Source: Azadirachta indica
Taxonomy: Eukaryota > Streptophyta > Magnoliopsida > Sapindales > Meliaceae
NCBI GenBank assembly: GCA_022749755.1
Contig: CM040447.1
Coordinates: forward strand, 12,084,087-12,148,086
Direction of reading: 5' to 3'
Length of the DNA stretch: 64,000 nucleotides
Shown: piece after piece, positions 1 through 11,720 of the stretch
Layout: the number at the start of each line of letters is the position of its first letter
How positions within the stretch are numbered: the first letter of the stretch is position 1
The notes under the pieces: generated by a model
Databases searched by the model: none
Told to the model about the DNA's origin: nothing
Seen by the model: the letters and a program-made list of their open reading frames with translations, nothing else
Made by a program: the position numbers and the translations under genes

Positions 1-1926
1 AATAATAATCTCTCTCTTTTTCAGTGATTCAAAAACTCTTAACGTTTACTAGGACCCCTCATTTGGACCCCACTTGCCTCATCCTTGGATAATGTGCAAA
101 CAAGTGCTCATGATATCATCTAATTTTATATAAATTTCATGATGTATTATTGTCCGAGTACTGCTTGTTAACAGTGAGATTAATGTTGCACGAGCGCCGG
201 TTTTCTTGCCGCAAACCAAAGAAAAAACTTGAATTTTACGTGTTGCGGTTCACGGGTACTTGTCTTTAGTTATGCACTAGATATTTCTACCTTGGTTGGT
301 GAGGACATACGTATGGAAGTTTACCCGCCAACCAACTTCCCTTTCATTTGTATAAATGAACCATAAATTCTAGAGTTTATGAATCTATCATTTTTATTCA
401 TAATTAAAAAAAAATCATCACTTTACATTTAAAATTTTTCTACTTAATTTATCAAAAATTTCTTTCAAATTCTATCAGAAATATTTATCTTAATTTATAG
501 GAAAGTTTTTATAAATTTTTAAATCATGCAAAATGTCATTGACTGAAGTTATTTGCTAAACTAAAGAATGCAAAGAAAGCTAGAAAAAAAAAATTATATT
601 TTGAGAAAAAATCAGGTTTCAATTATAGAGACGGAAAGAAAGGATTAAGAAATTATGGAGGTATTCGCATCTAAAAAATTTACTATAAACACCCGTTTCT
701 TATTCACAAAAGTCTATTATAAAAATATTCTTAGTGTAATTTATTATTAAAGAGAATATAAGTAAATAAACCAGTATATTACTCTTAGTACTAATTTATA
801 CAGAGAGAAATCAGTATTTGAAAGAATCTAAATTTCAAATTATCCATAATGTAATTTTTAAAAAAAAAAAAAAGGTATTTGAGTTTAAGCAATTTTTTTA
901 ATGTGTGTTATGGATGATACCCAAGGTAAGATGTCAATTTAATCCACTTCGGAGTAAAAGACATGAACCCCTGAGGTGAGACAATGTTGATACCAGATAA
1001 CCAAGCCTACTTAGCTGAGCTCTAAACCGCGAAGTCAGGTCAAGAAATGAAATTTGGATCAGGTTATTACAAAAACAAACAGCTACCAGGTCGTTATCCA
1101 TGAAAACAAAAGGAGACAAGTACGAGTAATTGCTATTTACTAATATCACTAAAAATATACTTATCTGACTTAAGCCTCAAAGAGTTTTTTCTAAGAACCT
1201 ACTTTCCTCTTATTTGTTCTTTATTTTGCAGACAATTCACGATATAAGAGGACCGTTGATGCTGGATATTAAATCACACAAATTTTGGTATAATAAGATA
1301 TATGTAAGTTAGAATATATAATAAAAAATATTTAACCAAAGGTTATAAAAGTGTTTGTAAAAGTATATAGAGCAATTTTTTAAATTTTCTTGAAAACATA
1401 TGTGAGTAAAAGTACTGTTAAAAACTAAATTTAGGGCACAAATAAACGCACCCTTAAATATTTTCATACACTATATTCTATATACAATCAATAAATATAA
1501 TATATTATTATTTAGAGTAAATCAGTTATATTATACAAATTTTTTATTATTTATTATAATTAATTATAAAAGAATTAGTTATCTTAAGCACAAAAGGTAT
1601 GTTTTTTTTTTTACTCTTATATTTATATTTTTTAGGTCAATTATTAATTGTGATAAAAATAAAAATTTTAAAGTAGAATAGATTTAATAAAATTATCAAA
1701 TAAACGTATGTTACATATTTTAAATTTGCTCTCTAGCTATAATTATTATTTCACCCCTTTGTCGCAAGTGAATTTTTAAATAAATTTTGTATATATAAAA
1801 TTTATTAAATGATTGTGTAAAAAATGTGGTATCAAAAAATTTTCTTGATAAATATACATAAATAATTTTTATATAAAATAAAAATAATTTATTTAATTAT
1901 ATATATATATATATTTATTTGATGTG
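1..1926. other. AT-rich intergenic DNA, no gene seen
   Basis: No open reading frame with recognisable protein content and no splice-linked exons were found. The stretch is A/T-rich with poly-A and poly-T runs. The 71-codon minus-strand frame near 934-1149 matches no family I know and has no flanking splice structure, so I treat it as chance. Confidence 0.6.
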
Positions 1927-2548
1927 TAAAGATGGCAATAGAGCGGGTGGGGGTGAGGAGACATACCCCACTCCCAATCCTGTTTTCTATTCTAATCACT
2001 ATTTCTCGCCTAATTTTTCAATAAATTTAATGGGATAGAGATAGAGAATTTTCGTATAAGAAATAAATTTTCCATCCTCGTATTAATTCTCATTTTATAT
2101 TACTTTATAAATTAATTTTAGTAATATAAAAATTTAATTAAGTTAAATAAAAATATTATTAATATATTATTGAAAACACAATTTAGAGTTTTTTTAATTT
2201 TTAATTTTTAATTTATATATTTTATTTTTTATAACATTAATTCATGACTCACAATTTTTTTATTACTAATTATATTTAATTATAATATATAATTTTATAA
2301 ATTGTAATATAAAATTATATTTAAATATATAAAATTTAATTTATAAATTATAATATATTTATATTATATTTTTTTTTAAAAAATTAAGTTAAGTAAAAAA
2401 ACTAAATCAATCCTTATCCAATTAATAAATTAATAATTAATGTTTTTTATTTCTTACTCTATTTCTTATAAATTTACCAATATTCTCTTTCACTGAGAGC
2501 GGATTCTATTCTATGAGTTCGAGTTCATAAAAAAATTTGTCATCTCTA
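1927..2548. mobile_element. Non-autonomous hAT-like element (aged)
   Basis: The left end TAAAGATGGCAAT and the right end read from the other strand, TAGAGATGACAAAT, form an imperfect terminal inverted repeat. The flanking 8-mers TTGATGTG (1919-1926) and TTAATATG (2549-2556) match at 6 of 8 positions, as expected for an old 8-bp hAT target duplication. Plant genomes commonly carry short elements that begin with a GATGGCAAT-type end followed by a G-rich stretch, as here. No coding capacity is visible. The class is inferred from end sequence and duplication length only. Confidence 0.5.
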
Positions 2549-3145
2549 TTAATATGTACACTGTACAACGCGGAACGATTTTTCCTAAATAAAATCTAAA
2601 CGTAGCTAAAAGTCTCACGGCACGGGCCATACAATGTTGCAAGAGAGTTCCAATGCATTCGAGCCTACAAATTAAATTTTGGATCTTAGTTCGGAAATGA
2701 AGGGAGTGGGCCAGCGGCTCACGTGCATTCTATGGACGGCGAGATTGGACTTTAATTCATTAAATATAAAGCGTCCGATTTGAATACTTTATCCACGAGA
2801 TTAACCCCCTGTCGTGCCAAAAGGTCGGTTTTAAGTAGTCGCCGTCATCAAATCAACCGTCAAGATTTTTTTAATTTTATTTTTTGTTTAAAATAACTTG
2901 TCTGTCTTGACCCTAAACGACAAGATATTTATGATCATGTGCTGGATAAGACCATCAAGACTGATGCGCCACCGTCAATCATATCGAATAAAATATATTT
3001 ACGTAATTTTTTTAAAATTAAGTTAATAAATAGTTCGTAATAATTAAAATTAGAATCCGGCAAATGATTGATTTTTTTTTTCCAAAAAGTGTGCCGTATT
3101 GTTTAATAATTGCAATTACTGACCTTAGGCATCTACAAATATTAA
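2549..3145. other. Intergenic DNA without gene
   Basis: No coding content was recognised. A single G-box core CACGTG lies near 2719. Otherwise the stretch is AT-rich. Confidence 0.5.
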
Positions 3146-3444
3146 GGGACCGTTTCGTACGACTTTTTAAACGTATTTTTTTGAACTAAATCTTTTATAA
3201 GTCGATTAAATAATTATTTTAATAAATAAAATTTTGATAATTTATTAAAAACGAAAAAAGATTTTAAATAATTTTTAATTTTTTAAAAAATTAAGAAGAC
3301 TCCACTATCAAAATATAAAAAAAAATTATTTTAAAAATCCTTTTATAAAACCAATCAAAAGATATAAAAAATTGATAAAAACTTTTAACATTAAAAAAAA
3401 AAAAGATTAGATTTGACTAATTAAAAAACAAACCAAACTATCAC
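3146..3444. mobile_element. Tourist-like MITE (PIF/Harbinger type)
   Basis: The 299-bp segment starts GGGACCGTTTCGTACG. Its far end, read from the other strand, starts GTGATAGTTTGGTTTG; both are imperfect versions of the GGnnnTGTTTGGT-type end of Tourist elements. It is flanked by TAA on each side (3143-3145 and 3445-3447), which fits the 3-bp target duplication of this superfamily. The interior is AT-rich and non-coding. Divergence between the ends shows it is old. Confidence 0.5.
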
Positions 3445-4602
3445 TAAATTGTAGTAAATACAATGCATTATGGTCAATTATCTCATAAATGAAGTTCTTT
3501 GACAGTCAATTGTGTGGTTAGACTTGTTTAATTCCAACCTGGCTATCAATGTTTTTCCCACTTCCATTTCCTGCCCACTACTCCTAACCTCCTCCAAACG
3601 TGATATATTTTGATTGGATCATAATACATTTAAAATTAAATTAAGAATTAATTTGAAACGAAGAGTTGGGTAATATAATATTTTTATGCATTATTTTCAG
3701 ATATCATTAACATTTATCATTTAAGGACCCGAATGTTATTGTCCAAAAATTAATGCGTTGCTGCCTATCATAGTGTAATATTTAATCAGTTATATTCAGA
3801 AGAAAAAGGTTACACTTTTTCAATTCAGAGAAGGTATGGACGTGATTGGAAAGGGGAGGAGATAATTTCTTGCAAGAATTGTGACTTGTGATCACAAATT
3901 TCCTGAAATTCCATTTCAGAAATACAATTAAAATAAATAAAAAGTCATTTTCTCATTGTCTTCTAATACATACATTCTAGCAAAAGGTGACAACCAAATC
4001 CATTCTGTTTTCTTTCTATAAAAATATAATCTGTCGAACAATATATGCGCACAGAGTTACACAAAATCATACATTATCCATAAAAATGTATCAGGTGAAG
4101 ATCATCAACATAGATTAGCTTAGCTTAGCTTGAACAAATGATCTAGAATCTTTTACTTGTCAGCTGTAACAAAAAGAAAGAATTGGCGTACCAAGTTGGC
4201 AGACAGAAATCATGATAGGGACCCAACTGCCAATTATTAAAACAATAATCTAAACAGAAAAATGATTGGAAAAATCTTTCTTTATGTGTGTGCTATAAAG
4301 AGTATAAAATGCGGTGTCGTATTGAGTCTTGAGTGAGCTCGAGGTCGACCCTGTCTTTAATGTAAACCACCCACCTTGTAATGATAAATCATTTCTAGAA
4401 AAAGGAATCAATCAATCAAACTTTTTGGCATTATTGACAACACAAACTTTCAGTTTTCATTCATGATTCTACTTTTATGGATTCATTGAACTGGCAATTG
4501 GTTGGAATTCCAATTTTTTTTTTTACTTTTCTGAAATAGAGTAGTTGTACTTATTTTAGTAGATATATTAGACTTATGTCTGTAATTATTAAATAGGAAT
4601 TT
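3445..4602. other. Intergenic DNA without gene
   Basis: No open frame, exon chain or RNA gene was recognised in this AT-rich stretch. Confidence 0.5.
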
Positions 4603-6754
4603 TAATACATAAATCCCTTAGGTTTGATCTTTTAATATTTAAAGAGAAAATTTGGGAAAAAGAACACTTACCTCCCCTAAAGATATCCATTCCCATTAGC
4701 TTGCCTTTAGTTTTAAGGGTAATATGATAAACATATAAGCAATTTCCTTTTGGTGTTTTGTTTAATGTTGCAAGAGAGAGAGCATTTGTAGAGTAGCTAT
4801 TTTAGCTTCGTACTCAGGTCACAAACCAAAATTCGTATAGTGTTAAATCTTTATGTCATTGCAAATGAAATCAACCATCTTTATAGTAAGATGGATGTAA
4901 GGTCAATTTATGGAGGAAACTTGAAGCTATTTTCGTGCCAATACTTACTTTTGTAAGTATATATTTAGTGAGAAAAAATCAATACTTGAATGGATTTGAA
5001 TGCATTTGAGTTGAATCGTGTTAGTTTATGTCTCCAAAAAGTTTTAATCAAGTTTGAGAACTTCTACAACCAAATCATTCCATTGATTCAATCAGATAAA
5101 CGAACTACCTGATAGCTCCATGCATCTACAATTTTTTTTGCTTGTATATGTTATTGGTGTTATGATCTATGTAATTATTCAAAATATTGCAAAATAATAG
5201 TCAATTTCTTACTTTTATATGCTGTTGATGTTCAATTTGTGCGGATATTTACAATAGAGCAGAATAATGGTCGATTTGAGTTGTAACTGATATGGACAGA
5301 GTTATTGCGTTGTATAGTATGAGTTGAGTTTAGTAGGTTTTTGCATGTATCGAAAAACTGATTAAGACGAAAAGTTAGAGAAAAATTTGTTTAAGGGTTT
5401 TCACATACATAACATGAACCTTTGACTGTGGTGTTTTTCAGAGGACATATGTGTTGCATGAGTATTGTTAGATGTTGTTGGTTTACTAGTTTTTGCATGT
5501 ATTGCAAAACTGATTCAAAAGATATAGGTTGGTCGGATTTCTAGTTTTTAGTATCTTAATGTATATCTACATTATAAGCTGCATTTATTGCTGATCAAGT
5601 GATATTTGATAAAATATGATTTGCATGCACTCTATTTGTATCTACAATAGCTTTTCATTAGATGAAATGGTTGCAAAGTTTGTTGTGATTTGGTTTAAAT
5701 AGACAAGTACTTATATTCTATTTTTTGAATTATCAATTTTTGTAGTTTATGCTCTTTGCATTGCCATTATACTTTCTGCTGCTTGCTCTGTTGGTCTTGG
5801 ATGCTATTTTCTGCATTAATTGGTGTTAGCAGTAATTTTGTTTTTTCTACCACAAATTATTGCTGATCGTAGTTTGATTCTCTGCTATTGCTTATTCCTA
5901 GTCTGTTGAAGCTATTTTAGCTTTATTTCTAGTAGTTTACTATAGCTTAAATTCTAAAAGATTTTGTTGATGATAATCTACTGCTCTTCTATTGTTCTAT
6001 AACTGGTGCTAATTTTCCTGTTGTGGCTATTGTCTTGGTGCCTGCCTATTTATATCTTCTGCTACTGTTGATGTTAGTCCTTGTTGCTGCGTGCTAGGTT
6101 GTTTCCAATCTTTGTTACTGTGTTGCTGCATTGCTGCTTACTTTGATGTTAGGCAATAGTTTGTTTGGTTTTCCCAACTTCCTGCTATTGGTGTTAACTT
6201 TTGCTACCGTTGCTGTCTCAATACCATTTTATAATTATTGTGGCTGCTAATTTATTTTTGCTAATACATGTTATTACTGCTAGTTTATTTTTGCTGCAAC
6301 ATATTGAAAGTGAAAGTAATTGTTAATGGAAATGAAAGGATATTGTGTTAGTGTATTAATAAGAATGTTTGAATTCTTTGTTGATTGGTGATTGCAAAGA
6401 GAATATAAATTTCATATTTGTTTTTGGCTTTTGTAAAGGGCTAATGAAATTGTTTAGTAGAAGAAATCTCATTGTGTATTTAAGATATTATGTACAGATG
6501 AATGTAGCCATTGGAAACTAATAGTTATAACAATTCAATGTTTATCTTTAATAATTTATGACCATTACCATTCCGATTATATAATGTGCTCATATCTCTT
6601 AGAAAAACAAAATGTAAAACATGCAATGAAGGGCAATTAAGTCTTTTTATTGTAATTGGATGGAGTAGGATGGCTTTAGGAGAGGTATGTGTTCTTTTCT
6701 TCAAACATTCTCTTTAAGCGTTAAAAGGTCAAATTTCAGGGGAGGTATGTGTTA
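4603..6754. mobile_element. 2.15-kb inverted-repeat element, non-coding
   Basis: The left 90 bases and the right 90 bases are inverted copies. Both contain a block related to AACACATACCTCCCCTAAAG and a second, outer version of the same motif, so each end carries a subterminal direct repeat. The tips read TTAATACATAAATCCC (left) and TTAACACATACCTCCCC (right, reverse strand). TTAA is present at both tips, but I cannot tell whether it is a target duplication or part of the repeat. No frame longer than 60 codons lies inside; the interior is T-rich with many CTGCT/TTGCTG words. Likely a non-autonomous DNA transposon; superfamily undetermined. Confidence 0.6.
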
Positions 6755-7284
6755 ATTCTGCTTATTATATATATATATATATCTACTTAAGTGATTTTAT
6801 TCATAATGTGCCATTTAATGATAAATAAAAATCTAAAATAAAAAAATCATAATGTCACCAATTTGACAAATTTCTGTCATTGTAGTGCATAATAATGAAA
6901 ACTTAAAATTTGCGTCATGATTTCAAATAAAAAATTTAAACTAATATATTTGTACATCTTTTTTTAATCTTTTCTTCAAGCAACTATTACTTATCCTTTC
7001 TAATTGATTGAGACTTTTACATCTCTTCGAAGTTTGATATTATTTATCTTTATTTTTTAAGTATAATCATGCGTTAGATAATTATTTCATTGAATTTGAC
7101 AATACTCTAGAAATGATAAGTGTTATACATGCAAAGTTTAACCTAATTGAGAAACATCAAAATAAAAAAAAATTTAATCAATATATTGCAACACTCAATT
7201 ATTTTATTTATTTGTTCTTCAATAATTCTCAATAATTTCGTCAAACTCAAAGGTTGCATATACTTCACTCAACTAACCTAATCA

Positions 7285-7326
<42 letters not shown>

Positions 7327-8106
7327 GTGTGCACATTATATTAAAAAAAAATGAAGAACTCGTTTGAATGCTTTTATATATAAACTAAATTCACAATCAT
7401 GAACGTATAATATGATAATGCCACGATCATCGACTTCACAAGTCCTAAGATCTTGGAATATTATTCTTTTGAAATTGAATTTCACACTTCAGCCCTTTAT
7501 TTGTTATTTATTACAGTTTATCCCCTATATTACAAAATTTTGTCTTCTTAATCCTAATATTTTGGAGTATCGTTTATTACATATATATATATATATATAT
7601 AATATAAAAAGATCAATAATCCCATATTTTTATACATATTTTTATATCAAATTTTAACTTTAGATCTAAGCACTTTTTTTTTTAAAAAAGACAATTCTAA
7701 TAATTGAAATTAAAATTAAAATAGATAATTAATACATAATTAATTTATCATAATTAATAAACATATTAAATTCTCAATCTTATCTGTGTTTCAATATTTG
7801 ATTGTTTACAAAGAGAATAAAAATATGCAACTACTAATCAATCACATGTACATAAAATATATTTTTGTATGTAAAAGTTTTAATTACTGAACCAGCAAAA
7901 CTCTTTTATAAAAAGGCTGGACCAAAGAGCATGTTCTCAGTGGAATGGCAACAACTAATTAATTGCTCGTCTCAAATTTTCCAAAAATGCGGCAGAAATT
8001 TAATGGCCACCCATTTCATTTCTCATATATATTTTCTAATATTGTTGGCGGTTGATTCATTGATTGGTTAATACATTTCACGTTGACATTGTTACTGCTA
8101 GCTACT

Positions 8107-8130
8107 GGGGTGGGTGGGTGGGTGGGTGGG
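8107..8130 (+). repeat. (GGGT)n microsatellite, G-quadruplex motif
   Basis: Six consecutive runs of three or four G are separated by single T residues, followed by GAGT repeats. Four G3 runs with one-base loops are the known pattern for a very stable parallel quadruplex. It stands alone in AT-rich DNA about 3.6 kb upstream of the nearest intact gene. Confidence 0.85.
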
Positions 8131-9097
8131 TGAGTGAGTGATGCCCTTATGTTAAATTTCAAAATCATAATTAATGCCATTGTCGAATTAGACTTCCTTC
8201 AACTTCTTGCTTTTAACACAGCTGCATCCTAAAATTTATTTTGAATTTTTTCTGATAAATTTATAATTTATAATTTTATTCTCTACATCTTTACGAAAAT
8301 CTACATAATTATTAGTTAACTGTTTTCTTTTTTATAATCTATTTTGATTTTTCTTTATAACCATAAAATATTATTAACATTTAATTACTTTTTTATTTTA
8401 AAAATTTTAAAAATTACTTAAAATTAATAATAATATTATTTAATAAAAGATGAGTTCACCTAAAAATTTAAAGCGATATATAGTTTTTTTTTTAATTCAT
8501 GATATATAATTTTTTTTTATAAATTAGAGTCTCACAAATATTGGAATATCTTCATAAAATTTATATATTATTATTCGTTTTTTAGAGAAATGAACGCGTA
8601 GAATAATAATTTTTTATTGAGTTGAGTTAAATTATATGTCTATTATGATCAATTATGTAATGAGTATTTTTGTAATGAATTTTTCTATTAAAATAAAAGT
8701 GTTTAGAATTTAGTTGAAGGTACAAATAGAGTTACTAGTTAGTAAAGTTTAGACATAAAAATATAATTAACCCAATTAAATTTTAATACTATTAAATAAA
8801 GGCGAAAATTTGTAGTGTATGGAGAAAAAGAAAAGTAGCTACATGTGCAAAAGGCTTGAAAGAATTATAGGAGGACCACAAAACGCAGCTGTTTCTACTT
8901 TGTACTAAACATTTCACCCAACTTAAATTATCTCGTTTCTCTAATTGTTCTGTTCACTGCCAACGCCAATCAGTACGATATAAACTTTTATCTCCAAATC
9001 AAAGAGAGCATCATTCATGGAGGCCCCTACTATACGACTTTCTCCCAACTTAGCATGCAATTATTGCAGCTGTTGCTTCGCTTTGTACTAAAGCCAA

Positions 9098-9842
9098 CAC
9101 GTGATAGGTTTCATATTGGACGTCTTCGTATAAATAGAGCGTAGTACACATTACTGTATAATTACGAGTCAATCACATGCGTCCAAATACAATTCTAAAA
9201 CGACAACTAAATTTGGGATAGAGAGTATGGGTAAACCATAAATTTAGGAAAGATAATAGCATAATATGGTGTATAAGATTATACCATCAAATTTTCTAAT
9301 TTTTCTGGTTACAGTTTTTCGGTTTTGTTGTTGTGATTATGAATTTTTTAATTGTAATTTTCGACTCATCAGCTGTGCCTGAGAAACTGGAAAAATATAG
9401 AAGAAGTGTGAAAAATTATAATAAAATATTGAGCGATGTTAACGAACAAAATTGAAGAAATGTGTGATATAACTGCATGCACAATTGTAGCTGATTAGCT
9501 GGCATGAACCGAGGAATATGCATGACTGACATTATTGCCCATTCATTTTGATTCTATAGCGGGCTTTTTGTCTACTGGCCCATTCTAAGTGCTAGCCACG
9601 TGTTCCTTTTTTCTTGGACTCGGATACAGGATACTTACAAATCATCCAATACTGGGCACGTGATCGCCGTCCCTTGACTATTGATGGGTTTAACAGAAGG
9701 CCTCTCTTCTACAAAGGCTGGCCCGTGACTATTTTACGTTGAGTTCCAACTTGCGACTGAAAAGAGTTGTTGACAGCTTGTTAATAGTGCACAGAGGGAA
9801 CATTTCTTCTAAAGCATTAATTGTGAATAAATGGCCCACGTG
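9098..9842. promoter_or_regulatory. Cluster of four CACGTG G-box motifs
   Basis: CACGTG occurs at 9098-9103, 9597-9602, 9657-9662 and 9837-9842. G-boxes are bound by bZIP and bHLH factors in plants. Base composition at 9540-9840 is less AT-rich than its surroundings. No intact gene start follows directly, so this may be a distal element or the remnant of a promoter. Function is inferred from motif content alone. Confidence 0.3.
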
Positions 9843-10176
9843 TTTTTGTTATAGCCGACTTCATTTAAGTGGATCTGCATGCGCTTTTCTTTTAAAAATT
9901 TTTTTTAGAAGTATGGATTGAACGACGTAATCATTTTAAAAAGCATGATTTTACTTTTAATAATGATTTATGTTCTTATCTAACAGAATTAGGTTAAAAA
10001 AACTTTTTTTTTTAAGAGTTTCTTTTTATCATCGTTATATTTAATTGTTTTTTCATTATAAAAATTTATGTACCCAACCTGACGATTGAGGAATGTGAGA
10101 TATCTGAAAATTTTCACAGTCCTTCTATTTATTTATTATTATCACAAATTTTAAATCAAATATATAAAAATATTCT

Positions 10177-10325
10177 TAATAAAATTGAAAAAATAAATAA
10201 ATATGACATTTCACGCTAAGCTCGAAATGGAATTATAACTACTCCAGCAATTCAAGCAATCTCTTCTTATATCGGAGTTCTTACAATTCGGTGGCTCAGT
10301 AGCAGCAATAATGAGTCGACTTTGG
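10177..10325 (+). pseudogene. Truncated copy of the J-protein gene 5' end
   Basis: This segment aligns with the 5' leader and first exon of the J-domain gene that starts at 11,721. The leader (TAATAAAATT plus AAATAAATAAA), the start codon context (ATGACATTTCACGC here, ATGGCATTTCTCGC there) and a stretch of about 95 bases including GCAATCTCTTCTTATAT and CGGTGGCTCAGTAGCAGCA are shared. About 36 bases after the start are missing, and the frame hits TAA within 12 codons. Similarity stops at about 10,325, before the J domain, so the copy cannot make a J protein. It lies 1.5 kb upstream of the intact gene in the same orientation. Confidence 0.85.
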
Positions 10326-11720
10326 GAAATGTCATCTGGTTTGTGTAAAGCATAAGATGTGTTATAATCCTTTGAATTGTGCTGGACACGAATGCCTTTT
10401 GAAAATAATACTAATTTTCTTCTTCTTTCAAAAGTTTGCTTTTCACTGGTGCAATTTGTTCAAATTATGTTAAACAATGTTTATGCTTCAATTTGTTCAA
10501 AAAGTAATCATAGTTTTAGTTATTTTCTGTATCTTTAACAACCTAAAATTTAATAATAGTTTCTCCCATAAAAAACATGACATGGTAAACAAATAGAATT
10601 TTAAGAGCTGAAGAGGAAATAAAACTCCTTCTCCGATAAGGAAATTAGTATTTTGATCATGTTAGTTTTAGAGATTTCAAAGAAAAGAGAGAGAGGAATG
10701 CACATACAATTACAGTTGTTTTTGACAATGGTTTTAGAGCTTAAAAAACGGGTGATCCAATAAACAAAGTAAAACAAACAAAATATTTACGAAAATGAAA
10801 AAAATATTTTTTACATAAAATCGATTAATAACAAAATATAGTTGTTGTCAAACACTAATAACATTACCCTAAAGAAACAAATTTTTCATACAATAAATTT
10901 TTTATAATGTAAAAGATTTTGTCACCTAAATGACTTTTAATGATGAAAAATTATATCGCTAAAAAACTTTTGACAATTAAAAAAATGTCTCGTATCTAAA
11001 TATTTTAAATGATAAAATGTTAACGTTGCAGAAAATATTTATAGCGATGGTGGTGATAGTCGCAAAATGTTAAAATGAAAAATAAGGAATTCAAAAGTTT
11101 GTGTGGTGGTGTTAGAAGTCAATTTCCCCAATAATATTTTCTGATATATCGACAACGAGAAGGTTAATCACTTAATTCAGGTCATGTCCTAATTTATTCA
11201 ACCATACTTTTACATTAGTACTCCATAAAACACAACTGTACTATGTCATTGTTGAACCTTTTTTACATATTATTTTACTTTCAAGTAATATGATTTTATT
11301 ATTGTAAATATGATGGTTTGTGAATGATTATATCCTTACGATCCAAAATTACGAAACAAAAGAATGTTTTCTTAAAGCTTGTATCTAATAGTTGTGTTAA
11401 TTGGGTCAAGAAATTCAGCCAGTTGGGTTCAATTTCAAGAGTGCCATAAGCCCAACCCACGTAAGCAGAAAGATGTCACTCCTTTTATTTAAGCCCATTG
11501 AAACCAGTTTTGTCGATTAATACGGGCCCGGAGGCTCAGCGCTCGCAAGCCGGGGTCACTAGAACGTGTACCGTTGTGGAGTGCGACACGTTTCGGAATG
11601 GACTCTGTTGTTCGCGATAGCGTCACTAGCCCAGCTAGAAGATCTCCCACAGTATCACCGTCATCTGCGGTTGCATTTTCATTGCAAAATTCGTAATAAA
11701 ATTTAAGGAAAATAAATAAA
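10326..11720 (+). promoter_or_regulatory. Upstream region of the J-protein gene
   Basis: The first kilobase is featureless AT-rich DNA. Between about 11,440 and 11,530 there are several GCCCA words (AGCCCAACCC, TTAAGCCCATTG, CGGGCCC), the reverse of the TGGGCY site II element common in promoters of plant housekeeping and organelle-protein genes. GC content rises from 11,520 to the start codon, as expected for a leader. The transcription start is not determined. Confidence 0.4.

Larger units (their letters stand above)
6755..10176. other. Intergenic DNA with simple repeats and G-boxes
   Basis: No gene was recognised. The stretch contains an (AT)n tract at about 7287-7320, another near 7580-7602, the GGGT repeat at 8107-8130 and four CACGTG palindromes between 9098 and 9842 (both described separately). 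Short frames at 7412, 7865 and 9739 have no recognisable protein content. Confidence 0.5.

Noticed and set aside
7287..7320. Long (AT)n tract as a functional element
   Set aside because: Ordinary microsatellite; similar tracts occur near 7580, 22351, 31990 and 36595.
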